NCBI GenBank assembly: GCA_018982785.1
Contig: JAHHEN010000005.1
Coordinates: 62,001 to 126,000, forward strand
Length of the DNA: 64,000 nt
From: Enterococcus innesii
GTDB lineage: Bacteria; Bacillota; Bacilli; Lactobacillales; Enterococcaceae
Reading direction: 5' to 3'
The notes below the pieces were generated by a model. It was not told where the DNA came from, ran no database searches, and saw only the letters and a list, made by a program, of their open reading frames with translations. This document shows, one piece after another, positions 12,918 through 22,544 of the stretch (position 1 is its first letter; each line of letters begins with the position of its first letter). The position numbers were made by a program, and so were the translations under genes.

Positions 12918-13967
12918 TTAGATACGATTTTCGTGGTCAGCAGTTTTGACTAAGTTTGCTCCCACCATACCACCGATTGACGTAAGAACGAGTCCTAAGA
13001 CCATTGCCACAAAGCCCCAAATGGACGCTTTGGCTGTTGCATCACTTGCTTCTTCCGCTTTTTGACGAGCGTCTTCCACTGCTTGGTCAATGTCTTGTTT
13101 GGCTTGTTCAAGATTTTGTTGTGCATTTTCGATTTGTTTTTGTGCTTCATCAGAAGCATCTTGTAAGCCGTTCACGATATTGTTCGTTGCTTCTTCTGCT
13201 TCTTGTTGGCTTAGCTCTGTGTTTTGAGCCACTGCATTTGAGATTGCTTCTTTATCGACTGAATCACCGATCGTTGTAGCACGATCTTGCAATTTGCTTG
13301 CTAAATCATCAATGATTTTATCGGCATCATTTGGATTGGTTGCAATGTCTTTGCCAGCATCTTTGATATCATTTGTCGCGTCAGACAATTGGTTTTGCAA
13401 GTAGTCTGGTTGCAATTCCGGAACATCGGTATCTTGTAAAACATCATTGACATTCGCTTGTAATTCATCTGTGTTGACGTCTTCCATGTTTCCTGTTATT
13501 TCATCGAAGGCTTTTGAAGCGACATCGCCAGCACCTGAGGCAACTGTTTCAACGCCACTGCCAACAGCAGAGGCAACGTTTCCTAAAAGTGAACCGACTA
13601 CAGAAAATGCTCCGATCGTTAAGTAAGAGAGCATAACCATCATCACGATCATACTGGTTGCCCATGTTAAGAAACCATGAACCAATCCAACACGTCGAGC
13701 CGCCACACCTGAAACAAAACCAGCACCGAATAATGCCAAGACAAAGGTAATGACTGTCCAAATCAATAATCCTGTACCAACACCATCTAATGGATTATTT
13801 GATGTTGGTTCCACCAAACCAAAACCGATTGCTGAGCCAATCATTGACAGTGTCATGAACAATGCGATAAATGTTACGACCCCTGCAAAGATAGACCCCC
13901 AAGACAAATTGTAGCCTGCCTCCTGCTCATCTGAACCTAAATAATTTCTGAATCCTCTTTTCATCAT
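12918..13967 (-). CDS. Membrane protein with long amphipathic coiled-coil domain
   Basis: I do not recognise a named family. The 349-residue protein has three hydrophobic helices near the N-terminus (about residues 24-50, 63-87 and 95-125), then about 180 residues rich in D, Q, A, E and N with heptad-like spacing and almost no hydrophobic blocks (apolipoprotein/LEA-like), and a last membrane helix with glycine zippers near residues 312-340. The helical segment would thus be tethered at both ends to the membrane. The gene is monocistronic with its own promoter and terminator. Start ATG 13967 (or the next ATG, 13964) follows GGGGATGTA. A general stress or envelope role is only a guess. Confidence 0.7.
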   Translation of the reverse strand: MMKRGFRNYLGSDEQEAGYNLSWGSIFAGVVTFIALFMTLSMIGSAIGFGLVEPTSNNPLDGVGTGLLIWTVITFVLALFGAGFVSGVAARRVGLVHGFLTWATSMIVMMVMLSYLTIGAFSVVGSLLGNVASAVGSGVETVASGAGDVASKAFDEITGNMEDVNTDELQANVNDVLQDTDVPELQPDYLQNQLSDATNDIKDAGKDIATNPNDADKIIDDLASKLQDRATTIGDSVDKEAISNAVAQNTELSQQEAEEATNNIVNGLQDASDEAQKQIENAQQNLEQAKQDIDQAVEDARQKAEEASDATAKASIWGFVAMVLGLVLTSIGGMVGANLVKTADHENRI

Positions 13968-14000
13968 TACATCCCCTTTTTGTTTTTTTAACCTGTATTC

Positions 14001-14029
14001 AGTCTAACAACTGATTGTTTTTTTATCAA
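14001..14029 (-). promoter_or_regulatory. Promoter of the coiled-coil membrane protein gene
   Basis: TTGATA and TAGACT are separated by 17 bases, ending about 33 bases upstream of the start codon. Confidence 0.6.
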
Positions 14030-14270
14030 TCAACTCGACTTGCGCTATCTTTTTGTAAGAAAAATGAATGATTCTGAATTATTTGACTATTTATTAAAAT
14101 AAAGCGAAAATTCATTCGTGTATTTTAACTAAAAAAATCTTTTCACGCTCTTTCTTTCGATCACAGGCTTGTTTCTCACAGTCTTCTGCTGATTCGTCAT
14201 TTTTAAGCTAGCAGGGTTTCACTAGAGAAAAAAAGCTCTTCTCAATGTGTCACAAATGAGTAGCGATCAC
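14030..14270. other. AT-rich intergenic stretch
   Basis: Apart from the promoter on its left and the terminator on its right, I see no open reading frame with a ribosome site and no clear RNA structure here. Confidence 0.5.
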
Positions 14271-14303
14271 AAAAAACCACCTTCGCCCGAGGCAAAGGTG
14301 GTT
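14271..14303 (-). terminator. Terminator of the flavin oxidoreductase gene
   Basis: On the minus strand AACCACCTTTGCC pairs with GGGCGAAGGTGGTT and is followed by TTTTTTG, ten bases after the stop codon. Confidence 0.85.
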
Positions 14304-14312
14304 GTCTGCTTA

Positions 14313-15422
14313 TTATTCTTCATTTAGTCGATCTGGCATCATGTTTTCCATAAAACCCCAAACGCCGTTTTGTAATACGAGTTCCTCACGTTCGTAAGTT
14401 GAAACCGTGGTGCGGATCAACTCATCTCGACCGTCTAAGACTTTTTGTCCCCAATGAGGATCGATCAACAATGCCCGCCCCACTGCAACAAAATCTGCAT
14501 GTTCTAGCAAGCCTGCGGCATCCTTCGATGTTCGAACATCCCCTACACCAATCAAAGGAACTCGCTGAGCGATTTTTTCATAGACATACGCCAACATCGA
14601 TTTTTCTTGGTACGCTTTTGAAATCGATTTGCGGGTATAATCCGCAAGAGAAATGTGCAGATAGTCTAATCCTTTTTCTGCCAGTTGGTCTACTAAGAAC
14701 AACGTATCTTCAAAGCGAATCCCTGGTTCTTCGAATTCTTCCGGAGAAAACCGATAACCGACGATAAACTCCTTCACACCTGATTGGTCTACTGTTTCCA
14801 ACACTTCATCGACGAGCTTCTCAATAAAACGATAACGGTTCTCTAGTGAGCCACCCCATTCATCGGACCGACGATTTGAGTGAGGAGAAAAGAATTGTTG
14901 GATCAAATACGTATTGGCTCCGTGGAGTTCTACGCCATCAAACCCCGCCTTGATCGCCCGTTCGGTAGCTTTTTTAAAGTTTTCAATAATCGCTAATATC
15001 TCAGCCACCGTAACTTCCCGGGGAACTTGGGCATTTGGTCGTTCGGCAGCAACTGCGCTGGCAGAAATCGGTTGTGTCCCTCGTAGGACCGAGTCATCCG
15101 TCATCCGACCGGCATGAAAAATCTGTAAAATGGCTTTGGTCCCATTGGTTTTGATGGTGCTGGCCAATTTGCTTAATCCAGGTAAAAAGGCATCGTCGTA
15201 AGCGCCTAGTTCCCCTTCCCATCCCTTGCCATCTTCTTGGACATTGGCTGCCGCTGTGATGACTGCTCCGACTTCTCCGGAGCGTAAGCCATAGTATGCC
15301 AACTCATCTTTCGTAATCACCCCATCAAAAAAGGACATCTTGGTCGTCATTGGTGCCATGATGATTCGATTTTTCAACTGCAATCCGCGCTTAAATGTTG
15401 CTTTATCTGTTACATTTCGCAT
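14313..15422 (-). CDS. NADH-dependent flavin oxidoreductase, Old Yellow Enzyme family
   Basis: FMN-dependent TIM-barrel reductase of 369 residues, typical for the OYE/YqjM and 2,4-dienoyl-CoA reductase-like group. The N-terminal LKNRIIMAPMTTKMS, the active-site GVELHGANTYLIQQFFSP (an H..N pair binding the substrate carbonyl), NRRSDEWGGSLENRYRF and the C-terminal FVAVGRALLIDPHW are diagnostic. It probably reduces electrophilic alkenes such as quinones or enones, with NAD(P)H as donor. A MarR-family gene lies just upstream in the same direction and a palindrome sits in the gap, so repression relieved by an electrophile is likely. The physiological substrate cannot be read from sequence. Confidence 0.85.
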   Translation of the reverse strand: MRNVTDKATFKRGLQLKNRIIMAPMTTKMSFFDGVITKDELAYYGLRSGEVGAVITAAANVQEDGKGWEGELGAYDDAFLPGLSKLASTIKTNGTKAILQIFHAGRMTDDSVLRGTQPISASAVAAERPNAQVPREVTVAEILAIIENFKKATERAIKAGFDGVELHGANTYLIQQFFSPHSNRRSDEWGGSLENRYRFIEKLVDEVLETVDQSGVKEFIVGYRFSPEEFEEPGIRFEDTLFLVDQLAEKGLDYLHISLADYTRKSISKAYQEKSMLAYVYEKIAQRVPLIGVGDVRTSKDAAGLLEHADFVAVGRALLIDPHWGQKVLDGRDELIRTTVSTYEREELVLQNGVWGFMENMMPDRLNEE

Positions 15423-15538
15423 GGGTTTCCCACCTTTTCCATTGGATTCATATCGCTTTGTGGATCTGATTGGCTTGGTTTTCTAAGGAGATCCTTAAAG
15501 CAAATCGGTGCATCTTTTTTCCCTTTATCAAAACATAC

Positions 15539-15550
15539 ATGCACATGCAT
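15539..15550. promoter_or_regulatory. Palindrome, candidate MarR operator of the OYE gene
   Basis: ATGCACATGCAT is a perfect inverted repeat (ATGCA-CA-TGCAT) about 120 bases upstream of the oxidoreductase start. On the minus strand it sits between a possible -35 (TTGTAA) and -10 (GTATGT). The assignment to the neighbouring MarR protein is inference. Confidence 0.4.
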
Positions 15551-15593
15551 CTATATTACAAAAGAATCGAGGAGAAAACAAGTGAAACCTTCG

Positions 15594-15965
15594 TTAGTCC
15601 ATCATTTCCTCCAAGACTTTTTCAAAAACGACTTTTGATCGCTGCAGTTTCTTTTCCCCTAATTGGGTCAAATCAATATAGATCCCTCGCTTATCATTTT
15701 GACAAGAATGCCGTTCAATCACACCGCACAGCTTGTCTTCCATGCGCATGATCATGCGTGACATCGCACTTTGACTCAAATCAAAATGAGCGATCAAATC
15801 ATTGAGGCGCATGCTATGATTGGGGGTCTTTTCTAAGTAATATAGTACGTAATACTCATTCAAAGACAGATTGCTTTCTGCTTTGAGAGCTTGCTCCAAG
15901 CGAGCTTCAATCGCTTGATGCTGATTCGTAAAGGCTAGCCATTGCCCCATCCGTTCTTTTTCCAT
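15594..15965 (-). CDS. MarR-family transcriptional regulator
   Basis: Winged-helix repressor of about 123 residues. The core LSLNEYYVLYYLEKTPNHSMRLNDLIAHFDLSQSAMSRMIMRMEDK and the wing with the conserved R/D pair (QNDKRGIYIDLTQLGEKKL) are typical. I chose ATG 15965, which has GGTGG at the right distance; a GTG at 15977 would add four residues. It lies upstream of and parallel to the OYE-type reductase, its likely target. A perfect palindrome ATACCAAGGTAT at 15988-15999 just before the gene may be an autoregulatory site. Confidence 0.82.
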   Translation of the reverse strand: MEKERMGQWLAFTNQHQAIEARLEQALKAESNLSLNEYYVLYYLEKTPNHSMRLNDLIAHFDLSQSAMSRMIMRMEDKLCGVIERHSCQNDKRGIYIDLTQLGEKKLQRSKVVFEKVLEEMMD

Positions 15966-16273
15966 CCTCTTCACCACCCATTCTTCTATACCAAGGTATT
16001 TTAATCTAGATCCCTGCGTTACGCAAGCCGCCAGAAAGCTTCGCCAGTATGGCTGACACTTTATTATACAAAACTAGCCAGCTGCTGCGGACGTTAATGA
16101 GTTTTTTATGATAGCAAGGATGAACTATTCAGCAAAAACTTCCTGTTCTTTCTCAATATTCTATACTACAATAACTTTAACACCAAAGAATATTTCAACA
16201 CTATATCAGCAAAATTGTGCATTCCGACACAATGATTTGCTTGTTTTAGATGTTCTAGTATTCTAAGGAAAGG
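15966..16273. other. Divergent intergenic region between marR and lipoprotein gene
   Basis: It holds the palindrome ATACCAAGGTAT (15988-15999) next to marR. The right part is AT-rich; a possible TTGCTT/TATTCT pair at 16237-16264 lies too close to the lipoprotein start to be convincing. No coding frame with a ribosome site was seen. Confidence 0.4.
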
Positions 16274-16945
16274 ATGAAGCAAACGATGAAAAAAACAATT
16301 TCTTTGATTGGGACACTGACGCTGGTCAGTTTGGGGCTTTTGGCAGGCTGTAACAACGAAAAAGATACTGCTCAGTCAACAAGCGAGCTAAGCCAGAGTC
16401 GTGTGTCTACTGAAAGCAAACAAAGCACGACGACGCAAACGACTGAAAGTAGCTCTTTAGCGTCAACAACTACTTCAAAACCTTCGACCACAAGCCAGCA
16501 ATCGACGGACCACTCTGATTCGAGTCAAGCAACAGCAAGCTCACCATCCATCAACGAGTTTCCATATGCCGTTGATCTTTCCCAATATGGCCCTTCACTG
16601 ACTTTTTATTTCCATGGCGTCAATGTACCAGATGCTGTCACGATCAAAAATACGAGCCCATTGATTATTTCGATCGGCGACAGCACAAGCTATGAAGCAC
16701 AAGTTGATACGATCGCAACAAAAGAGATTCGCGTATTTTCTGCGAAAAACAATGAGATTCGCACCGTAAAAGTGAACACTCAGTTGACCTTTTCGAAAGG
16801 GATCACTTCCAATGGAAATCCTGATTTTAGCCACAACTTGTACCTATTTACAAATAAGGAGGGTGGTCTGTCTTTGATCACACCAAATTATGCGGGGAAT
16901 GTCAGCGATGACCAACGCGATGTGATGTTAGAAGTACTTCAATAA
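16274..16945 (+). CDS. Secreted lipoprotein with Ser/Thr-rich linker, unknown function
   Basis: The 223-residue product has a lipoprotein signal peptide (MKKTISLIGTLTLVSLGLLAGC, lipobox LLAGC). A spacer of about 65 residues made almost only of S, T, Q, E and D follows, then a compact domain of about 110 residues starting near NEFPYAVDLSQYG. I do not recognise the domain; the spacing suggests a wall-spanning linker that presents it outside. Start 16274 follows AAGGAAAGG; the ATG 12 bases later gives the same signal peptide and cannot be excluded. It ends at a strong bidirectional terminator shared with ntpJ. Confidence 0.75.
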   Translation: MKQTMKKTISLIGTLTLVSLGLLAGCNNEKDTAQSTSELSQSRVSTESKQSTTTQTTESSSLASTTTSKPSTTSQQSTDHSDSSQATASSPSINEFPYAVDLSQYGPSLTFYFHGVNVPDAVTIKNTSPLIISIGDSTSYEAQVDTIATKEIRVFSAKNNEIRTVKVNTQLTFSKGITSNGNPDFSHNLYLFTNKEGGLSLITPNYAGNVSDDQRDVMLEVLQ

Positions 16946-16950
16946 ACGAA

Positions 16951-16986
16951 AAACAGGGAAACGAAGCGTGCTTCGTTTCCCTGTTT
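16951..16986. terminator. Bidirectional terminator between lipoprotein gene and ntpJ
   Basis: AAACAGGGAAACGAAGC and GCTTCGTTTCCCTGTTT form a perfect 17-base-pair stem with a two-base gap, between converging genes. Confidence 0.92.
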
Positions 16987-16988
16987 CG

Positions 16989-18428
16989 TTACCCGATCAT
17001 CACGGTTTCATCAGGATATTTGTAGCCAGCTTCTTGTTTGTTGGCGTTTTTCATCAATGAAAAAGCAACGGTCATGATGCCGACTCGACCAATGAACATC
17101 AAAAAAATGATCAGTAGTTTGCCAAAAACCGACAAGTAAGGCGTCAACCCCATGGTCAACCCCACGGTTCCAAAAGCGGAAAAAACTTCAAAGGCAATGG
17201 TTGGTAATCCAAAGTTTGGGGTTTGCGGCATGCGTTCAGTAATCGACAATAAGAAAATCGCTACGAAGCATAACGTCAAAGTAAGGAAGAACAACGTAAA
17301 GGCACGCGAAACGGCAGATTCTTTGATCGTGCGACCGAACACCTCCGCTCGACTGCGCCCTTTCAATAAGCTGCGGATCTTGATGATCAAGACCGCAAAC
17401 GTCGTTGTCTTCAATCCCCCAGCAGTTGATCCAGAGGTCCCACCGATATACATAAAAATCATCGTCAACATCAAGCCTGCTTGACTCATTTGTCCGTAAT
17501 CAATACTGAAAAATCCAGCAGTTCTTGGGGTGACCGCTAAGAAGAGGTATTGGAAAAAACGTTCGATGACCGAATCACCCGTGATCAACTGTGAATTGGC
17601 TTCGGTCAAAAAGAACCCTGCCGTTCCAAAAACCACCAAAACGATCATAGCGATCCATGCCAAGCGGCTATGCAAGGACCGTTTTTTGGACACCGTATGC
17701 AGGAGATCGAACCAAACGAGAAACCCCAGACCACCGGCGATGATCAAGAAACTGATGACCCCAAGCACAAATGGATCGTTTTGAAATCCTACCATGCTGT
17801 TGCCGAACAAATCAAACCCAGCATTACAAAAGGCCGAGATCGCATGAAAAACACTGTACCAAAGGCCTTGCTCCCAACCAAAACGGGGCACGAATGCAAA
17901 AGCCAGCAAGATGATCCCGCTGACTTGGATCAAAAAGGCGATCCGAATCAGGTACCATGCCAAATGGATCTCTCCAGACATCCGATCTAGATTCAATGAT
18001 TCCCGCAAAATCATCCGGGTACTAAGATGGACTCTTTTTCTCGCCAAGATGTAAAAGAAGACAGGAATCGACATGAAGCCGATCCCACCGACCTCAATCA
18101 GCATCAGCAAGATCCCTTGGCCCCAGAGATTGTAATGGTCGGCTACTGTCAAGGTCGAAAGACCCGTCACGCAAACAGCCGATGTGGCAGTAAACAGCGC
18201 ATCTAAAAAGTTGGTACCTTCACCACTTTGGGTGACAGCCGGCAGCATCAGCAAGCCGGTTCCTGCCAATATCAGCAAAACGAAGACCAGTGTGACGATC
18301 TGCGGAATCAAAAAGCGTTGCGATGCCAGCTTTTTTTCAAACGATTTCTTTTTTTCATTTTCATTTCCTCTGACCTTTTGCAAAAACGAATGGCTTGATA
18401 ATCCTAGTTTATTGCAGTTGTTTTTCAT
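16989..18428 (-). CDS. ntpJ: NtpJ, KtrB/TrkH-type potassium uptake channel subunit
   Basis: Membrane K+ transporter of 479 residues with four M1-P-M2 repeats. Selectivity-filter-like loops are visible at TSAVCVTGLSTL, FCNAGFDLFG, GGTSGSTAGGLKTT and FGTVGLTMGL. In E. hirae NtpJ is the last cistron of the Na+-ATPase operon and mediates K+ uptake that depends on the Na+ gradient and is independent of the ATPase catalytic activity. It begins 13 bases after ntpD; the small ntpH gene found at this place in E. hirae is absent. The start at 18428 lacks a strong ribosome site, so coupling to ntpD is likely. A regulatory KtrA-type subunit is not encoded nearby. Confidence 0.9.
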   Translation of the reverse strand: MKNNCNKLGLSSHSFLQKVRGNENEKKKSFEKKLASQRFLIPQIVTLVFVLLILAGTGLLMLPAVTQSGEGTNFLDALFTATSAVCVTGLSTLTVADHYNLWGQGILLMLIEVGGIGFMSIPVFFYILARKRVHLSTRMILRESLNLDRMSGEIHLAWYLIRIAFLIQVSGIILLAFAFVPRFGWEQGLWYSVFHAISAFCNAGFDLFGNSMVGFQNDPFVLGVISFLIIAGGLGFLVWFDLLHTVSKKRSLHSRLAWIAMIVLVVFGTAGFFLTEANSQLITGDSVIERFFQYLFLAVTPRTAGFFSIDYGQMSQAGLMLTMIFMYIGGTSGSTAGGLKTTTFAVLIIKIRSLLKGRSRAEVFGRTIKESAVSRAFTLFFLTLTLCFVAIFLLSITERMPQTPNFGLPTIAFEVFSAFGTVGLTMGLTPYLSVFGKLLIIFLMFIGRVGIMTVAFSLMKNANKQEAGYKYPDETVMIG

Positions 18429-18441
18429 TTATCATACCATT

Positions 18442-19071
18442 TTATTTTGATTTATTCTTCACTTTGATCATTCTTGTTACGTTTGCTCGTTCGTTTTCTT
18501 CCAGCCGCATTTTGATTCCATAAATGGCTTCTTCCAGCTCGGGAATCGTCAAATATTCTAGGGCATTGACGCGTCGGCGCGTACGTTCGATTTCCCCTGC
18601 CATCAGTTGACAGGTCTTTTCGATTTCCGTTAGCTCCAACAGCTTCGGCATGACGTCGGTAAAACGGGCGACCGCATGATCTAACGGAACATTCGAATTC
18701 AAAAAGCCATACTCGATCGGCGCTTGCATCATCGTATCGTCATAATCAAAATGCATCACTGGCACTTCCACACTCATGATATTTTTCGTGGATAACTCAA
18801 GGGAGACCTCAGTTGCTGGTAAAATAAACATTTCTTCAATGTATTTTTCATTGATCGTGGCATTGGCTAAGCGAAATGCCTTCATGGCACGCTGCAATTG
18901 TTCTTCCACTTCTTTACGCAAGTGGTCATTCTTTTTGATCAATTCAATAAATTGACGCATGAGTTCGTCTTGTTTGTCTTTTAATAATTTGTGTCCGCGT
19001 TTGGCTGTCGCCAATTGTTTGCTGAGGCGCGACAGCTCCATGCGGGTTGGATTAACGGTTTTTTGCGCCAT
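18442..19071 (-). CDS. ntpD: V-type Na+-ATPase subunit D (central stalk)
   Basis: Rotor shaft subunit of the V1 domain, about 209 residues, mostly two long helices forming an antiparallel coiled coil. The N-terminal [36 protein letters not shown] and the C-terminal [20 protein letters not shown]-type signature ([17 protein letters not shown]) are diagnostic. The start at 19071 ([11 protein letters not shown]) has GAGGAGAACA in front; a frame open further upstream would enter ntpB. It overlaps the ntpB end by 20 bases. Confidence 0.92.
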   Translation of the reverse strand: MAQKTVNPTRMELSRLSKQLATAKRGHKLLKDKQDELMRQFIELIKKNDHLRKEVEEQLQRAMKAFRLANATINEKYIEEMFILPATEVSLELSTKNIMSVEVPVMHFDYDDTMMQAPIEYGFLNSNVPLDHAVARFTDVMPKLLELTEIEKTCQLMAGEIERTRRRVNALEYLTIPELEEAIYGIKMRLEENERANVTRMIKVKNKSK

Positions 19072-20449
19072 TGTTCTCCTCTCCCGGTAAGTATTCCGCC
19101 AGTAAAGCATCGCTGATCCGCTTCAGCTCGACTTTTGGCAGCATCGCCAATAATTCCCACCCTAATTCCAAGGTTTCGATAATCGAGCGGTTGGTGCGAT
19201 ACCCTTGGTTCAAGTATTCATTTTCGAAGCGTTCCGCAAATTTGGCATAGGTTTTATCTACTTCCGACAATGCCGATTCTCCTAAAACGACTGCCAATTC
19301 CTTGGCTTGCTTTCCTTGAGCATACGCAGAAAACAACTGGTTCATCGTTGCGGCATGGTCTTTACGGGTTTTGCCTTCACCGGTCCCTTTATCTTTTAAC
19401 CGTGACAATGACGGCAAGACATCGATGGGCGGCTGAATGCCGTTTTTATACAAATCACGAGACAAGATGATTTGTCCTTCGGTGATATAGCCGGTCAAAT
19501 CGGGAATCGGATGGGTTTTGTCATCTTCTGGCATGGTCAAAATCGGCAGCTGGGTCACTGAGCCTTTCAAGCCGCGAATCCGTCCCGCACGTTCATATAA
19601 CGTTGAGAGATTGGTATAAAGATACCCAGGATAGCCGCGACGTCCTGGTACTTCACGACGAGCAGAGGAAATCTCCCGCAAAGCTTCACAGTAGTTGGTC
19701 ATATCCGTCATGATCACCAAGACATGCATGCCCTTTTCGTAAGCCAAGTATTCGGCTGCCGTCAGTGCCATTCGGGGCGTAGCGATCCGCTCGATCGCTG
19801 GGTCATTGGCTAGATTCATAAAGACGACAGAATGGTCGATGGCACCCGTTTGACGAAAATCTTCCATGAAATATTCAGCTTCTTCAAAGGTGATCCCGAT
19901 GCCAGCAAACACAACAGCGAAATCATCTTCTGAATTCAACACTTGTGCTTGACGCGCAATTTGCGAAGCCAATTCTTTATGAGGCAGACCAGATCCAGAA
20001 AAAATCGGTAGCTTTTGTCCCCGAACGAGCGTATTCAAGTGGTCGATCGATGAGATCCCCGTTTGAATAAACTCATCAGGATAATCCCTCGCTGCTGGAT
20101 TGATCACTTCGCCGTTGATGTCCATAAATTTTTCTGGGACGATCTCTACTCCGCCATCTTTGACCCGACCTAAGCCGTCAAAGACTCGTCCGATCATTTG
20201 CTCGGAAACGCCTAATTCCAAAGGATGTCCTAAAAAGCGGACCGCAGATTCTCGCAAATTGATCCCGCCGGTTCCTTCAAAAATTTGGACCAACGCTTTG
20301 TCTTCTTGGATCTCCAGTACTTGTCCTTGCCGCGTTTCGCCGTTTTGCATGCGGACTTCGATCAACTCTTCATATTTGACACCGGAGACGCGGTCGACGG
20401 CCATCAATGGTCCGACGACTTCTCCAATCGTTTTATATTCCTTGATCAT
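19052..20449 (-). CDS. ntpB: V-type Na+-ATPase subunit B (non-catalytic ring)
   Basis: Non-catalytic partner of subunit A in the A3B3 hexamer, 465 residues (E. hirae NtpB is similar in length). It shows the ATP-synthase alpha/beta fold with [24 protein letters not shown], but the P-loop is replaced by [18 protein letters not shown], as expected for a regulatory subunit. It overlaps the ntpA stop by 17 bases, so translation is coupled. It contributes the arginine finger to the catalytic site at the A/B interface. Confidence 0.95.
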   Translation of the reverse strand: MIKEYKTIGEVVGPLMAVDRVSGVKYEELIEVRMQNGETRQGQVLEIQEDKALVQIFEGTGGINLRESAVRFLGHPLELGVSEQMIGRVFDGLGRVKDGGVEIVPEKFMDINGEVINPAARDYPDEFIQTGISSIDHLNTLVRGQKLPIFSGSGLPHKELASQIARQAQVLNSEDDFAVVFAGIGITFEEAEYFMEDFRQTGAIDHSVVFMNLANDPAIERIATPRMALTAAEYLAYEKGMHVLVIMTDMTNYCEALREISSARREVPGRRGYPGYLYTNLSTLYERAGRIRGLKGSVTQLPILTMPEDDKTHPIPDLTGYITEGQIILSRDLYKNGIQPPIDVLPSLSRLKDKGTGEGKTRKDHAATMNQLFSAYAQGKQAKELAVVLGESALSEVDKTYAKFAERFENEYLNQGYRTNRSIIETLELGWELLAMLPKVELKRISDALLAEYLPGEENNGAKNR

Positions 20450-22220
20450 CGGTGCGGTCTCCTTTCTGTAAAATTTCTTTCATCGTTGCTTTGATCTCTT
20501 GATGCAAAGCAGGAATTTTTGCTAATTCCGTTTCAGGCAAGTACTTCATGCGTGCCACTTTGTCTCGCAATTCTTCGGTTCCTGCATAGATTTCTGAAAG
20601 ATACGCACCTAGTGTCAACGCATCTTCTGCTTCTTTGTAGAGCAGCAAGATCGTCTCCAGCATTTTGAACTGCTTTTCACGAGAGGTAAACGTATCAACG
20701 TCGTCAAAAGCGTTTTGCTGCAAGAAATCTTCTCGCAATGATTTGGTGGTTTCCAGCAATAACTGATCTTTTTCGGACAAAGCGTCGATGCCGACAAGTC
20801 GAACGATCTCTGACAACTCAGATTCTTTTTGCAGCATCCGCATGGCTTCTGTTACTTGTTTGGACCAATCTACTTGCATTTGTTGGTCCAAAAAGGCACC
20901 CAATTCGTTTTCGTATAAAGAATAGCTCTTCAACCAATCGATCGATGGAAAATGACGCTTTTGCGCTAAGGTGGCATCTAAGCCCCAAAAGACTTTTACG
21001 ACCCGCAACGTATTTTGGGTAACTGGTTCTGAAATATCGCCGCCTGATGGTGAAACGGCGCTGATGGCAGTGATGCTGCCTTCTTGATCAGAACCTAAGC
21101 AAATCGCTTTTCCAGAACGCTCATAATACTCTGCCAAGCGGCTGCCTAAGTAAGCTGGATACCCTTCATCCCCAGGCATTTCTTCCAGACGCCCAGACAT
21201 TTCTCGAAGTGCTTCTGCCCAACGTGAGGTAGAATCCGCCATGATCGCCACGGAATAGCCCATGTCTCGGAAGTATTCCGCAATCGTGATCCCAGTATAA
21301 ATCGACGCTTCCCGAGCGGCTACTGGCATATTGGAGGTGTTAGCGATCAACACGGTTCTCGCCATTAAAGATTCACCACTACGAGGGTCGATCAACTCTG
21401 GAAACTCGTTCATTACATCGGTCATTTCATTGCCGCGTTCGCCGCAGCCGACATAGACGACCAGGTCGACATCCGCCCATTTGGCGATTTGGTGCTGAAC
21501 GACAGTCTTCCCTGCACCAAAAGGTCCTGGAACGGCTGACGCCCCGCCTTTAGCAATTGGAAAGAAGGTGTCGATCACTCGCTGGCCAGTGATCATCGGT
21601 TCAACTGGATTCAGTTTTTGCTTTACTGGACGGCTATGACGAACGGGCCATTTTTGCAGCATCGTGAAAGACCGTTCTCCCTTGGGTGTATCTAAAATAT
21701 AAATCGTTTCATCAATCGTAAATTCCCCAGCATAAACAGCCTTGACTGTTCCTGAAACGCCATGAGGAACCATGATCTTGTGATTGATCAACGGTGTTTC
21801 TTGCACGGTGCCGATGACCATCCCGGTACTGACTACTGCGCCGACTCCGACTGTCGGTACAAAGGGCCACTTTTTCTCATGATCCAACGCAGGCAATTGC
21901 ACCCCACGCGTCAAGAAGTTACTTTGGGTGACAGACATGAAGGTTTCTAAGGGACGTTGGATGCCATCAAACATTTGTGACATGATCCCAGGCGCCAATT
22001 CGACGGATAGCGGTTCACCGGTGGTTTCGACTGGTTCACCAGGTCCGATCCCAGACGTTTCTTCATAGACTTGGATCGAAGCGACGTCGCCGCGCATTTC
22101 GATGATCTCACCGACCACGCCTAAATCTCCTACATAACAGATATCTTCTAAACTTGCATGGCCCATATTTTTGGCTAACACCAATGGACCAGATACTTTA
22201 ATAATTGTTCCTTTTTCCAC
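20433..22220 (-). CDS. ntpA: V-type Na+-ATPase catalytic subunit A
   Basis: Catalytic ATPase subunit of 595 residues (E. hirae 593). The P-loop GPFGAGKT is at residues 232-239, the same numbers as in E. hirae NtpA, and the non-homologous insert of V-type A subunits (about residues 115-190) is present, which separates it from F-type beta. The Walker B region ([35 protein letters not shown]) is complete. It hydrolyses ATP to drive rotation of D and the c ring. Confidence 0.96.
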   Translation of the reverse strand: MEKGTIIKVSGPLVLAKNMGHASLEDICYVGDLGVVGEIIEMRGDVASIQVYEETSGIGPGEPVETTGEPLSVELAPGIMSQMFDGIQRPLETFMSVTQSNFLTRGVQLPALDHEKKWPFVPTVGVGAVVSTGMVIGTVQETPLINHKIMVPHGVSGTVKAVYAGEFTIDETIYILDTPKGERSFTMLQKWPVRHSRPVKQKLNPVEPMITGQRVIDTFFPIAKGGASAVPGPFGAGKTVVQHQIAKWADVDLVVYVGCGERGNEMTDVMNEFPELIDPRSGESLMARTVLIANTSNMPVAAREASIYTGITIAEYFRDMGYSVAIMADSTSRWAEALREMSGRLEEMPGDEGYPAYLGSRLAEYYERSGKAICLGSDQEGSITAISAVSPSGGDISEPVTQNTLRVVKVFWGLDATLAQKRHFPSIDWLKSYSLYENELGAFLDQQMQVDWSKQVTEAMRMLQKESELSEIVRLVGIDALSEKDQLLLETTKSLREDFLQQNAFDDVDTFTSREKQFKMLETILLLYKEAEDALTLGAYLSEIYAGTEELRDKVARMKYLPETELAKIPALHQEIKATMKEILQKGDRTDDQGI

Positions 22221-22235
22221 AACATCGGCTCCTCT

Positions 22236-22544
22236 CTATAGTATGTTTTGTCCAACTGCTTTTTCGACATTTTCTTGAATCACTCGCTTGCCGATTCCTC
22301 GGGAACCATCATAATCAGGAATCAAGATGACTGCAGGTGTCATTTTTTGTTGGACTTTTGCTAATTCATCGGGAATCAGCTCGGCACATTTTTCAGTCAG
22401 GTAGATGATCGTACTGTTCTTCATTAATTTTGCCAGCGCCTGCTTCACTTCTTTTTCTTCCGAGGCATAACAGACCTGAAAGCCAAATAGTTGAAAAGGA
22501 ATGACAGATTCTTTCTCGCCGATTACGCCGATTTTATGAGTCAT
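22236..22544 (-). CDS. ntpG: V-type Na+-ATPase subunit F (NtpG)
   Basis: Small central-stalk subunit of about 102 residues, with a Rossmann-like fold that binds subunit D. The start at 22544 (MTHKIGVIGEKESVIPFQLFGF) follows AAAGGATGCGGCACT and overlaps the ntpC end by 11 bases. A frame open to 22586 is an extension inside ntpC. Position between C and A matches the E. hirae operon. Confidence 0.9.
   Translation of the reverse strand: MTHKIGVIGEKESVIPFQLFGFQVCYASEEKEVKQALAKLMKNSTIIYLTEKCAELIPDELAKVQQKMTPAVILIPDYDGSRGIGKRVIQENVEKAVGQNIL

Noticed and set aside
13004-13279. Leucine-rich plus-strand frame inside the coiled-coil membrane gene
   Set aside because: It is the antisense of the Gln/Glu-rich helix, which automatically gives Leu/Phe-rich translation.
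16237-16264. TTGCTT-N16-TATTCT as promoter of the lipoprotein gene
   Set aside because: Transcription would begin at or after the ribosome site, so it cannot be the main promoter for the chosen start.
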